Assembly (NCBI GenBank): GCA_023053575.1
Contig: JAKZAP010000003.1
Coordinates: 7,106,561-7,170,560 of the forward strand
Direction: 5' to 3'
DNA length: 64,000 nt
Source of the DNA: Branchinecta lynchi
Lineage: Eukaryota > Arthropoda > Branchiopoda > Anostraca > Branchinectidae
Both the position numbers and the translations under genes were made by a program. A model generated the notes under the pieces. That model saw only the letters and a program-made list of their open reading frames with translations. It made no database searches and was not told the DNA's origin. This document shows, piece by piece, positions 47,066 to 57,892 of the stretch (its first letter is position 1; each line of letters opens with the position of its first letter).

Positions 47066-47254
47066 AAAACGAAACACATTTCGACCCGATTATAGGTTAG
47101 TTTTTTCTTCCGATCGACCGGAATTTCAAGTTTCTACCTTGGACCGACCGGAATTTCGTCCTCGGCTCTGCTCAGAGGTTACATTGGGCAGAAATTTCTG
47201 TCGATCCGAGGAAGAAACTAACCTAAGATCGGGTCGAAATCTGTTTCGTTTTTT
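47066..47254. mobile_element. Fold-back element with GGGTCGAAAT arms
   Basis: Left arm 'aaaacgaaacacatttcgac' onward (about 50 bp) pairs with the right arm ending 'cgaaatctgtttcgtttt'. 'gaccggaattt' is repeated in the loop. Confidence 0.85.
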
Positions 47255-47477
47255 TGGGGTATATTTTATTCCCGTTTGCTTGATGGAAACTTGTGTACAC
47301 TAAAGGACAATTTGACGAGTTTCCTACCGTCGCATCTCGCAAACAGTAAATAGAGTTAACAGAATAATCAATCTGATTCGTTTCATCTCCCCGTCAATTT
47401 AGTTCTGGAACTGGCCGGTAAGAGTGTGGGACATATCTAGTGATCATACTACAATAGGCTAAAGGAGAGGTACCCAT

Positions 47478-47735
47478 CCTCGAAATTTGCCTCAGAATTG
47501 TTAAAGCACAACTCTCACTAGAAATTATCTTTTCACGATGAAAACGCTAAGAAATATCCCTTTTCGGTCATACCATTGCTTGCCACATGACACTTGGCTT
47601 TGGCGAGAAACTGCTAAAAAGTCAGTACAGTACAAAACGAGACAATGGCTGAATGGGAGTTCAGAAGCTTAAAATTCCAGAAGGGAGCAAGGGATAATAT
47701 GAAAGTCAAAATACTCGAGAGGGGTCCTTTGAAAC
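47478..47735 (-). repeat. Rep-O copy, reverse orientation (most complete)
   Basis: Minus-strand sequence runs from 'aaaggacccctct' through 'gctcccttctggaatttta' to 'cgtgaaaagataatttctag' and 'gagttgtgctttaa', linking the two halves found separately around Rep-E copy 2. Confidence 0.75.
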
Positions 47736-47927
47736 GAAATTTCTTTGCAGTCTTAACTAGGTCCTAACTGTCTAAAAGCAAAGCCTAATGACCCGAGGAC
47801 CTAGTTAGGATTGTAGAGAAACTTCCTCTTAATAACTTTGAGGCCAGTTTCGAGATCAAGTAATTCGAGGCTGGGTGCCTCTGTCCTCTCCTGTAGTTAT
47901 TAGTAGTACTTAGTAAGTATAGTCATT

Positions 47928-48302
47928 AGTTGCGTTTTTGCTGTTACCATGGTATCTGTTACCACGGTAACTGGATCTGCAATTAGTCCTTTTTGTAGTT
48001 ATCGTGGTATCTGATACACGGTGCTCTGCAAAAACGACTATTGCCGAAATTGCACTTTCGAATTTCTTGCCTGTTGTCGCTGCGAAGTCTAAACTTCTTT
48101 CTCACAAATCTGACAAAATTTGATGAAAGTGAGATGACTTTTCAGATACCACGACCAGTTAACACGGCCGGACAGTAGTATCTGAATATCTGATGCCACG
48201 ATGCAAAAACGCCTTTTCACCGTGGTATCAGATACCACGATAACTGCAAAAACGACTTTAGACCGTGGTAACAGATACCATGGTATCAGCAAAAATCCAA
48301 CT
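47928..48302. mobile_element. MITE with AGTTG ends and GTGGTATC-rich arms (375 bp)
   Basis: The left arm 'agttgcgtttttgctgttac' and 'catggtatctgttaccac' mirrors the right arm ending 'catggtatcagcaaaaatcc' and 'aact'. ATT flanks both ends (47925-47927 and 48303-48305). Several further internal 'gtggtatctgatac' repeats add nested palindromes. Confidence 0.88.
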
Positions 48303-49424
48303 ATTGTTCTGAACACTTATCCTAATGTTTCTGCTAAGAGCCAAGTGTTTCAGTAAAATGAAATAATCGTTCATTGGATTTCGTACTAGGATACTTCCGG
48401 ACGACAGGTCCTGAAACTAAGACAAAGCTGTTTCAATACTCCGGACGCCTTGATTTTGCCGGGAGAGCAAACAACACTAGTCTTAATTTGCTCTGGCGCA
48501 GAAGCAACAGAGCAACAAGAGGGAGAAGCGTCGAGCAACAAGAGCAAAATATTCAAATAATTACAGTGTGTGACTTTAATATGACATTATTTTAGTTAAA
48601 TAACTTTTCTCACTTGCTGCTATGCACAAATATTTGCTACATATTTCATCCTCTTATTCAGCCATTCAAAGTTTGGTAATATCGAACTAACACACCTCTA
48701 CTATATAGGCCTGTATATGCCTATGGGCAACTATATTTGGTTTAACTAACGATCCCTGTCGAAACGGTATCAACTTCTGTGATTTTCCATACCCCTAATC
48801 ACACAGCTCTTGCGCCCGAATAATTCAACCAAGTTCTGATCATGGTATTTAGTAAAACCATTCTAATTTTCCCAAGACCTTCAATACACGTTTAGGCGAG
48901 CCACTTATTAATTATAGCAACATGCGACAGTAATGATCCAGCTTTCTTACGTCCTTTATTGACAGTAAATCAATGTAGCCAGTGGTTCACAAAAAGACAG
49001 GCGTGTCGTCTTGGTACGTATAAACAAATTGTCTCCCTAAGTTTAACTGAGTGTGAGCTCTTACTGCAATAAGTTACTTCCCCCAATCCCCTTTTACTCT
49101 CGTCATGTTCAATAAAGCTCTCAGCGTAGTAAAGTCGAGATTATTGACCAATACTCAAACCTGATTCGTTTTTATAGATAGATCGTCACACTTTTTTTTT
49201 ACAGTGTAGTTTGTGCAAACTTTCCTTGCAGAAAACTGCGCAATTTTTTAGTTCTAGCTCGATTATATCAGCTGAACGTGTTACATTCCAGTTCATGCGA
49301 AGTACCCCCCCTCCCCCAGCCACCGAGTATACCTAGGAAAGCAAATACAGAATCATTCTCAGAATTCAATACAGAGAAAATATATATACAAATGTGACAA
49401 AACAAAAGGAAAATCGGAGAGAAA
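48303..49424. other. No recognisable feature
   Basis: Nothing identified; a T run lies near 49190 before 'acagtgtag', which may be a lone MITE-B end. Confidence 0.4.
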
Positions 49425-49650
49425 CCGTTTCTTGGGTTCCCACAGGAAAAATAAAGGTATCTATGACATGGTAGATGCATCCATCCGTCCGTCTGTATCA
49501 CCATACTTTCGAAAGGCTTGAGATATTAGGATGAAATTTGACACATACCAAGAATTAGGTCAAGTTTGTAATTATGGATGGTCACTCGTGTATCAATTTA
49601 TAAGAATGGGGGGGGGGGCGGCTTGAAACTTAGGGATGGAAAAGTTTTTC
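49425..49650 (+). repeat. Diverged Rep-E head
   Basis: 'gggttccca', 'tatctatgacat', '(atcc)(gtcc)gtctg', 'tttcgaaaggcttgagatat' and 'gatgaaatttgacac' follow the same order as the start of Rep-E, but with many changes. The internal array is missing. Confidence 0.6.
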
Positions 49651-50574
49651 GATCAGATGGACTGAAAAGGTTGACAGAGGGATAGAAGCACATATTGAAT
49701 TAGTAGGCTAACTATTAGTTATTGGCTCGGATGGATGGTTCCACCATAACTGCACCGCCCAACAACCGTACGCGTCACCAAAATAAACTGGGTTCCAGTA
49801 GCTTCGCGAACGAACCGCCACGCATATTCGTTTGTACCATTTTTTACGATTTCCTAAACAAAGCCGAGTGACATTTTCCTTTTTTTATGTTATAGTTTGT
49901 TATTTAGTATAGTGAAGCAACGCAAATTAGCTGTCAGCGACGATGTTGTCTAAATAAACCTATCTCTGTCTCTAAGAAGCCAAAACCGAAAATAGCCCAC
50001 TAAGACTGAGCCGATTTGTCCGACGAGTCTGATTGTGGGCAGACGAAATTAATAATATAAAATTATGAATCCCGTATCCGTTGTTAGTTTTCGGTACGAT
50101 AAACATTTCGGCCAGAAACCAGTCAGACTGGAAATTTACGAGGGAACTTGACTGACTGTCGAATATGATTAGGGTGTCGGTATAAGGACATGTCGAATGT
50201 CGACATGTTTAAGTTGAATGTCGACATGTTTAAGTCAGGATATCAAGTTTATTTTGAGATAAATTCTATTTCGTCGGGAATCTAAATTACAAAAGCAAAT
50301 GAGACTGAAACGACAAATAACGTTCGCAATCCCCCCGAAGCCTTTAGCTTTCTGTTTTCAGTTTTATTTGTAATTGGAAGTAATCAAAGGGATTTCTGAC
50401 ATATACGAATCGAACAGGAAGCACGATCATTGACCATTGCAAGGAAATAACGTGGAATGACATGAACCCTCATAATAACAAAAGCAGCAAGACTTGACAG
50501 AACAAGAGCTGGAAGGCTGGCAAGGTAGGGTCAGAGGATGAAAGTAGGCATTCGTCAATTCGTGGGTTTGTTTT
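49651..50574. other. No gene; short duplication at 50191-50232
   Basis: 'gaatgtcgacatgtttaagt' occurs twice in a row near 50191. Nothing else was identified. Confidence 0.5.
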
Positions 50575-51500
50575 ATTTGTAAGCAAAACCCTTGAGATAA
50601 GAATGTTCGTGGGTCCTTGAAAATCACGAGAATGTATCATATTTGATAGTGCGAAATGGATTCGCAGTCAGCTTGGACTGAAGGAATATTTATCCTGGAA
50701 GTACGAGAATGTATCGTTTGGTAATGCATTTGGCTGTGATGATGCGGACCTTAAGGACGCTAGTCATTTGTGATCAAAACTCTTGAGGCAAAAATGATGG
50801 ATTTCTCTAAATACTCTTGATAACGCACTCCTAGTACCGATGAAGAATCGCCGTGTGCCTAACGAAGAGCAGGAAATGTCAACACAGCTTTCCCCAACAA
50901 ACGCTGTTGATTGGTGACATGGGATTTGAATCATCGTTCGGGTGAGGTTTCTCGGTCTTCCCGAGATTTACTGGCGTGTTTTGTACTTAGTTATATAGAG
51001 TATTGTTTGTTGTTCGCCTCTACAACAATCAAATGGAAATAATCAATTAAGAACGTAATACCAGCTACGACCGACGTGTTGTAACAGTTCTTCTGACGAA
51101 AGAACACACTCATATCTAATTCCTTTCATCAGCTATCCCTTTTCCAATGTTCTTTTACTTTTGTTGGGATACTTTTGACCTTCATAAATGTAATACAAAA
51201 CTGTTGCTATACTTACGACGTAGTAGCCTTGCCGTTTAAGTGGACAAATGAAAAAAAGGGACAGCAGATACTTAAATTACTTTTGCCACCCGATACCGTG
51301 CATAAACATTCATCTTAAACTTCGATGGCATCCATAGTTAGCTGATTTCGAAAGTCACAAAAATGTGTATTTTATTCGAAAGCATTGTTTGTACTTTAAG
51401 AAATTCAACTGTAAGGAAGACCCTTGAGGAAAAACTGATCATGGGCTCATGGGGATTACGGAAATGTATATTTTGCTTAAACATATTTTTTGTACTTTTC
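50575..51500 (-). repeat. Rep-R fragments in reverse orientation, with other repeat pieces
   Basis: On the minus strand, 51415-51500 reads 'aagcaaaatatacatttccg', 'atgagcccatgatcag' and 'cctcaagggtcttcc', the Rep-R unit seen at 56440-57290. Weaker pieces lie at 50575-50650 and 50765-50810. At 50820-51005 there is a diverged relative of the 8250-8716 duplication. Confidence 0.6.
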
Positions 51501-51594
51501 GGTTAGGATAAGTACTTTAAGGGATGATCGGATCTGGGAACTGACCTTAATCTTTTTTTCATGTTATTCTTTTTTAATTTCTAGGCAAATCTAG

Positions 51595-52799
51595 TCGAGT
51601 GTCTAATTTCCAGTCCAACTTTCATCGTCCTAGCCCATCTGGAAGTATCTTAATTCGCAATCACCGGAATTTCGGACCCTCCTCCAACTCCCCCCATAGT
51701 GCTTGAACCCTGTCCGGTTCTGTTATTGATGTATCTAGGGCTTGTGCTTGTTTACCAAGTTTCATCCCAATCGCTCCACTCTAAGAGTGTCACAAGATTT
51801 CAGGTTCTCCCCTCCCCTTCCCCGAAATTCATCGGATTACATCCGGGCTTTAAATGAAACGTTTGAGACAGGATTTCTTACCAATTATCAAGTTTCACTA
51901 AGATCTAATCACCCGTTCAAAAGTTATAAATACCTCAAGATTCAGGCCCCCCCCCCCCGATTGTCGGATCAGGGAACTGATTATTTCTAAGCCAATCTTT
52001 AATGTTCAAAATCGCCCTAGCACGTCTGGAAGTACCTTAACTTGCGATCACCGGAATCCCAGACCCCCCCCCCCTCCTCTCTCTCTTTAACTCCCCCATA
52101 GTGCCCGAATCCGACTTGTGCTTTTTCTTCCCACCAATTTTTATTCCGATCGCTCTACTCCAAGCGTGTCACAAGGTTTCCGGTCCCCCCTCCCCACATT
52201 CATCGGATCCGGTCTGTACTTGAAAAGGGGCAACCGAGACATGTGGTCTTTCTACACATCCAGTTTCATTAGGATCCGATCACCCGTTCGATAGTAATCC
52301 ATACCTACCAAGGTTCCGGATTCCCCTTCCCTCCACTCCCCTCAAGATGGTCGGATCGAGAAGTTGACTATTCCCAGTTTAATCTGGTCGATTCCCTGAT
52401 TTGCCTGCCAATTTTTATTGTCCTAGCCCACCTGGAAGTAACTTAACTACGGATCAACGGAATCCCGGAACCCACTCCAACTCCCCCCCAGTTCACGAAT
52501 CCGGTCCAGTTCTGTCAACGATGTACGTTTGACTTGCGGCTGTTCTTCCCACGAAGTTTTATCCCGATCGCTCCACTTTAAGCGTGACACAAGATTTCCG
52601 GTTCCCCCCTCAGACCTCCCCCCCCCCCCCCCACACACACACATTCGTTGGATTTGGTCTGGACTTGAAATGGGACATCTCAGACATGACTTCTTTCCAG
52701 GTATCAAGTTTCAGTAAGACCCTCGATCGCGATCACCGGACTGACCGACAGACCGACGGAAAAGCGATCGGTTGGCACTTGGCCGGAAGGCAAGTGCCA
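51595..52799 (+). repeat. Rep-G tandem array ending in a hairpin
   Basis: Three units of about 380-410 bp begin with 'cctagcccatctggaagta' at about 51630, 52015 and 52422. Each contains 'cccgatcgctccact', 'gcgtgtcacaagatttcc' and C-rich runs. The right border carries 'gaccgacagaccgacgg' and a hairpin GGCACTTG-GCCGGAAGG-CAAGTGCC (52774-52798), followed by A-rich sequence. Open frames inside do not persist between units. Confidence 0.85.
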
Positions 52800-54266
52800 T
52801 AAAAACAAAAATGTGAAAACACAACGACCTTGTGGATAGTTGTGATTTGTAAGATTGCGGTGAGGTAAATATTTAAATTGAATTAATTTCCTTAACAGTT
52901 TTAACCGTTCTGGCATGCAGAATCAAAGATAAACTTCGGCCCGGCTCGGAACCAAACTGATTGAAGACGAGAAAAATTCTTGGGCACACAAAACACAATT
53001 AATTCTACGACACAAAAAACACAATTAAAAGATGGTGTTCTGAAACAGCGGAACTTCCATTTTAACAAAGAGAAAATCTATACCAAGTTTCAACCTATGG
53101 GGGATATCTTTTACAGACCTCGCAATAACAACAAAATAACACTGGTGCAGACATCAAAAGAAAAGTGACAAGAGGACGAAAATAAAAATTAACCTCATGA
53201 AATGGTCGATGAAATGACAATAAGCCTATTGGGCAAGAATTGACGAAGGGGACATAGTGAAAGCCGTTGAGAGGGAAATTGAAACGGAAGTGACTAAGTT
53301 GAGAACGGCAGCAAACTAAGAAGACTTGCAGCTATGCTGGAAGCCTTTTATTCCAAGTCCTTCGCGACGAAGTTATACCATATTCTCTCATACGTAACTC
53401 ATGCATACCATGAGTTCTTACCTTATTGTATGATAGTGACAATTGTGACAAACAATCCGTGCATTGCATGCAAAAGAAGCGAATCAAAAGACCTGCGGAA
53501 AAGGGCTGCTTCAGGAAACGATTGTTTCTGTTTTCATTTTCGTTTTGTGTTTCTCTAGCCACTTAGAAAATTATTTTTATAGGACCTTAGTTCGTCGGTC
53601 TAATGCAGACATAAATTATTGAAAGCGTAATTTTCTTTTTATTTTCTTTCTTTGCTACATTACTTTTAATGATAATAATAATTTATCGTTGCAACTTCTA
53701 ACAAAAAGGAGTATATGCGTGTAAATGAGTCAAGAATATGGAATGGATTTTAGACTAAATACGTCAAAAGTATATTCGAGAATCCCCGAAATGTTTATCC
53801 GTATGCAATGTATAGTTCCCCGTTCATTCACTAACTGTCCTATATTTTGTTCGCGTTTGCTCGCCATGTCCAACTGAGAAGTCGAAGGACCTCCTCCGAA
53901 AAGCAGGGCTCGAAAGACTGAGAGGCCTATTGTCCTATAGTACAGTCTATGCAGTCTTTCTTCTTCGGAATTGTGAATTAAAAGTTGGCGTAACCAATTA
54001 ACCACATCAAGCCAATGAGTTATGGGCCACGATATTATGCCGTTTGAACCAAGGGGGAATCACTGGATGTTTTGGTCTACAAGAAGGCACGGAGGCAGAG
54101 CCTGAAGCCGAGCCGAGCCGGATGCAGGGCCATGTACACCTCGCGACGCCAGTAATTCCCCCCTCAGTTAGAGCAAGAAGGGAAAAACGAAAGATCAGCA
54201 GAAACGTCAAACTCGTGAAAACAACAAGCGGCATAGTCGTTCGTTGCCAGGATCATTTGCGATCCA
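52800..54266. other. No recognisable feature
   Basis: Several 60-90-codon open frames on both strands have no family signature. Confidence 0.4.
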
Positions 54267-54355
54267 CACATAAGTAAGTAAGTAAGTACGTAATTTATTT
54301 ATAACCCGCCGTTTTCAGAAAGCTGAATAAATGAAGAAAGTAAATAAAACACATA
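54267..54355 (-). mobile_element. LINE-1w 3' terminal fragment
   Basis: '(aagt)n acgtaatttatt', 'ataacccgccgtttt', then 'gtaaataaaacacataaac' matches the extreme 3' end of LINE-1w. It is about 90 bp long and lies just downstream of exon 1 within intron 1. Confidence 0.8.
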
Positions 54356-54489
54356 AACATACATTAATATTTTAAGGGTATATTAATATTTTAAGGGTTT
54401 AGGGGTTTTTAAGGGTTCCTTTCCCCTAAACTCCCGCCTAAATGGTTGGTCCTTAAGTCAATTTGGTCGGGTCACTAATATGTTCGGGG

Positions 54490-54560
54490 GCACTCGTCGT
54501 CCTTAGCACACCTGGAAGTATCCTAACTCGCGATCAGCAGAATTCCGGAAATAAAATAAA
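54490..54560 (+). repeat. Rep-G fragment
   Basis: 'gtccttagcacacctggaag' and 'atcctaactcgcgatca' match the unit start of the Rep-G array at 51595-52799. Confidence 0.7.
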
Positions 54561-54727
54561 TAAATAAATAAACGCGAAAGCAACTCTTCCAAAGTAACAA
54601 ACTGAAACTTGGACCCAGTTACGGGACTCCTAATCGTCAAGGTAAGTCCAAGGGCTGAAGCAATTACAACAAGAAGCATGAGCAATCTAGTTACTCGGGT
54701 GTCAAGTTATAATTTCAGAAAATTTAC

Positions 54728-54785
54728 CATTTGTCAGTGCGATCGCAGCAAGCAAAAATCCAAGCATCCACACCATTCTCGTCAT
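54728..54785 (-). CDS. Exon 1 of an Ig V-set protein gene (signal peptide)
   Basis: The exon encodes MTRMVWMLGFLLAAIALTN plus the first base of a Gly codon, then a donor GTAAAT. The peptide has a short basic start (Arg3) and a hydrophobic core, so it is a signal peptide that would send the Ig domain to the secretory pathway. The split codon G|GT joins in phase 1 to the exon at 17325-17554, giving ...ALTNGVEIVS, with cleavage likely near the junction. The start is supported by A at position -3 and by an in-frame stop 18 codons upstream (54837-54839). Met4 and Met7 are alternatives that would shorten the signal. The 37-kb intron that follows holds most of the transposons in the window. Other phase-1 exons in between cannot be excluded. 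Signal-peptide exons are short, so confidence rests on the phase match, the donor and the hydrophobic profile. Confidence 0.78.
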
Positions 54786-54790
54786 ATTGA

Positions 54791-54817
54791 CTAATTTCGC
54801 AGTTCCGCTATTCCCAT
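54791..54817 (-). promoter_or_regulatory. Upstream ORF in the likely 5' leader
   Basis: An out-of-frame ATG at 54815-54817 opens an 8-codon frame that stops at 54791-54793, six bases before the main ATG. If the leader is transcribed from above 54817, it could reduce translation from the main start. I see no clear TATA or initiator motif within the next 200 bases. Confidence 0.35.
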
Positions 54818-54949
54818 CAACAAGACTAAACTGTGGTCACCACGGTTCCCACGATATACACACTTTTCTCACAGCAGTACGAAGCAATTCTGGCGTCGAA
54901 CACTGCTGTCCCAGAGCGGGAGGAAGTCATCCGGATCGGAAACAATTTT

Positions 54950-55480
54950 AGCTCCACCCTCGCACAAGAGAGCAATCGGCGCGATTACGAAGTAGTGTTT
55001 TAATACTCGCCAATTAACCTAAGGATACGGTAGTGGATTGATGGGAATCGTGAGAGGCTACATGGAACGATCAAGTTCTTATTTTTCTTTAATTTCTTAT
55101 TTTCCACGTAAAGGGCAAGAGAGCAGACGGCACGATTCCGAAATGTCTTTTTATTGATCAGCAATCAATTTGAACAAATGATATTGGGATGAAAGGAATT
55201 TTTGTGCGAGGAAGGGCTTTCGTAAAAAGTTGTATGGAGACAATTATTTTGTTTATTTTTCTTAGCTCCGCCCTCGCCCAAGAGAGCAATAGGCGTTATT
55301 GTGCCTATTAGCGAAGTGTTCTTCAATATCCGCAATGAATTTAAAAATTTAAAACTCGACGCTGAGAGTATTTTTTTTTTTCTTTTATTTTAGCTCCGCT
55401 ATCGTTCAAGAGAGCAGTAGGAACGCTTGCGAAGTATTATATTAATCACTAGTAAATTATCTAAACCAAATAATAATATC
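54950..55480 (+). repeat. Dispersed tandem family 'ccctcgcacaagagagca'
   Basis: Four diverged units start near 54957, 55112, 55266 and 55395. Each has a T-rich lead-in, 'agctcc-ccctcgc-caagagagca', a 'gcga-gt' block and 'tcaatttg'-like sequence. A further relative lies at about 57630. Spacing is about 130-155 bp. It lies just upstream of exon 1. Confidence 0.65.
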
Positions 55481-55514
55481 GTGAGGGGCGTTGTGCCGTA
55501 GGGAGGAGGGGAGG

Positions 55515-55620
55515 TGCATGACGAGGAATTGCTCTCTCTCCGCCACCGGTGTACACCTTGGCACGGCACCGGCAAGGCACCAGCACGGCACCGGCACGAT
55601 ACCGCCGGCCACCGACAAAT
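55515..55620 (+). repeat. GGCACC minisatellite, inverted partner of 57486-57600
   Basis: 'ggcacggcaccggc' units at about 55559-55605 follow 'ccaccggtgtacacc'. The reverse complement of 57486-57600 carries the same flank and the same units, so the two are inverted copies about 2 kb apart. Confidence 0.7.
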
Positions 55621-55774
55621 TTTCTGCAGATTACTGTTCGCCATCTGGCTCCCAGTAACCGAAGGTACTTGAACGAAAGAAATATCAAAAACATGCTGCC
55701 GAAGAAGAAGGAGAACTAGATATGAGGACGATGCTGTTGACCAAAAGCGCCAAGTAGCCAACCATGTTTCTGTG

Positions 55775-56145
55775 CTAGTGTTGGGCGATATTTGGATTTT
55801 TCGATATATCGATATTTCCACTTTCGATATTCGATAATCGATATTGATATTTGTTTACCATGTTTCGCTATAGGTTAAGCTACGTCTCGTTTCGCCAAAA
55901 TCTAAGAACAAAATTTTCGTTAAATAGCATCATGGATCATCTCAAACTCCCAATAAATAAGAAATGAATTACGGAAAACATATTGTTCCAGTTTCGAATA
56001 TATAAGCGTATGTTAGGTTGGATTGTTTACAATAATTACGAATGAACAAATATCGTTTTCGATATCGATATTTACGTTTCTATATCGATATTTGGTCCGA
56101 TATATCGATATATCGTTATCGGCATTGAATATCGCCCAACACTAG
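55775..56145. mobile_element. MITE with CTAGTGTTGGGCGATATT ends (371 bp)
   Basis: Left CTAGTGTTGGGCGATATT is mirrored by AATATCGCCCAACACTAG. The subterminal regions are packed with 'tatcgata' palindromes. Ends with the core TAGTGTTGGGC occur in hAT-like non-autonomous elements in many animals (from memory). A clear 8-bp target duplication is not visible. Confidence 0.88.
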
Positions 56146-56439
56146 AGTCAGTTGTAGTATATCTTGCTTCTGGTGGAGGTAATTCAGTGGCGACCAAACT
56201 TTTTTTCATATGTGTAGGACGGGCTAAGAATGAAGCTTGGCAGGCATATTTAACTTGGAAAAAGTCAGTTTCCCATCAGACCCTCTGGGAGTGGAATAGA
56301 GGTATGCTTATTTGACCGTTCGTTGACTTCGAACTTTGCCATTTTCATGCACTTGCTGTGGCTAAACATATGTACCAATTAGCCAAAGTAGGTAATTAGG
56401 ATTGACAAGATTGGTTTATAAATTCTCATTTTATAGAGC

Positions 56440-57290
56440 CAAAACCATTCCTTAAAGTACTCATCTTAACCACAAAGTACAGAAGATACTTTTGAGCAAA
56501 ACATATATTTTCATGATCCCCATGAGCCCATGATCATTTGTGAAACAAGGATCTTGCTTCAAAATGAATTTCCAGCTCCCTTAAAGGACCCCTCGCACTA
56601 TTCAATCTTGAACTTACAGTATTTTAAAGTGTTTGAATACTTTAACTATGATGTGCTTTCAACAAATAGCCATCGGTTTTGGCTGTTTTCGTCCTTTTCC
56701 GAGACCCGTTGACTTGTAGCGAAAACAGGGAAACAATTTATAGAACCGGTTTTCCTGATGGAAAACCTACTCGCAGACAACCGTCAACAGCGTGATACAC
56801 ACCGAAGGTAGCAAAACACGGCAAGTTAGAGAATCAGCGAGGTTTGTTAGAGGGGTTAGAATGTACCGCACGAAACGTGGGTCTCCGGGTTTAGAAATAT
56901 ATGTAGTGATTACGGAAGTAGATTGCATTAGTATTATAGATAAGACAGGTTCTTTAAAGTGCACATCTTAACGAAAAAACAAAAAAAAATGCTTTTATCC
57001 AAACGATAAATATTCATGATGCCCAAGGGCCATGATAGTTTTTGCTTCAAGGGTATTGCTTACAAATGAATTCCTTAAAGTCCAAAAAATAGTTTGAGCA
57101 AAATATACATTTTCATGATTCCCATGAGCCGATCATCATTTTTGCCTCAAGGGTTTTGCTTTCAGATGAATTTCTAGTGCCCTTAAAGTGCGAAAATAAA
57201 ATACTTATTACCAGATCATTCTCTTGATTTCTAAGCGCGCATGATCATTCTTATTTCAAGGGTATTGCTTGTAAATAAACACAAGAAACC
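56440..57290 (+). repeat. Rep-R tandem array (about 105-bp units), split by Rep-F
   Basis: Four units repeat 'gagcaaaatatacattttca', 'tgattcccatgagcc', 'cctcaagggttttgctt' and 'cccttaaagtgc'. The array is interrupted at 56588-56955 by Rep-F. Inverted relatives are at 50575-51500. Confidence 0.8.
56588..56955 (+). repeat. Rep-F copy 2 inserted in Rep-R
   Basis: Matches 5098-5460 throughout. The left junction TTAAAG|GACCCC and the right junction TTC|TTTAAAG suggest a TTAA or TTAAAG target duplication within the Rep-R phrase 'cccttaaagtgc'. Short imperfect inverted ends (AGGACCCCTC / AGAACCTGTC) fit a small DNA transposon. Confidence 0.78.
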
Positions 57291-57485
57291 CAAGAATTTG
57301 CAAATTTCTAAATTTCATCCTCTGACCCAGCCTTGCAAGTACCATATGAGTTTCTAGCTCGTGTATTCAACCCAAACTCATTGAACGTTGTAGACTTGCT
57401 TCATTCTTGGCCAATACCTGATGAAATTTGTTTTCATGTACCTCAGAAATCATGGTTTATCGCAATATTTTAATTTAAAAATAAC

Positions 57486-57600
57486 ACGGCACTGGCACGG
57501 CACCGGCACGGCACCGGCACGGCACCGGCTCGGCACCGCGGCACGCGCCACTTGGTGTACATCGTTTTTGGGAGTGAGCAACCCCTCTGTGCATGAAAGG
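57486..57600 (-). repeat. 11-bp GGCACCGGCAC minisatellite
   Basis: About five units of 11 bp run from 57486 to 57540. The flanking 'ttggtgtacat' mirrors the flank of 55515-55620. Confidence 0.85.
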
Positions 57601-57892
57601 TAGAACGAGAAAATTTGCTTTTTTTTTATTCTGCCCTCGCATAAGACAACAGCAAACGCAATTTGAAATTTAATTAATCTACTAATCTGAAAAAATGACA
57701 GTGAGGGGGATTTTGGGGTGTGAGGGGTTTGCAGGTTTACCAGCCTCGTGTCAGAAAAAAAAAGTGGGTCAGTGTAGTTTTGTTAACAGGGCTTCTAAGT
57801 TTTGGCAATTTACCAGAGGAAGTGGTCACTGTACAAAACTTGCCAGCTTTTAAGACCGCTATAGTTGGGACCAAGTTTTATGAAAACATGTA

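Noticed and set aside
51595..52799. CRISPR-like or bacterial repeat array
   Set aside because: Units are 380-410 bp and diverged, with no short repeats alternating with unique spacers; the whole window is eukaryotic in character.
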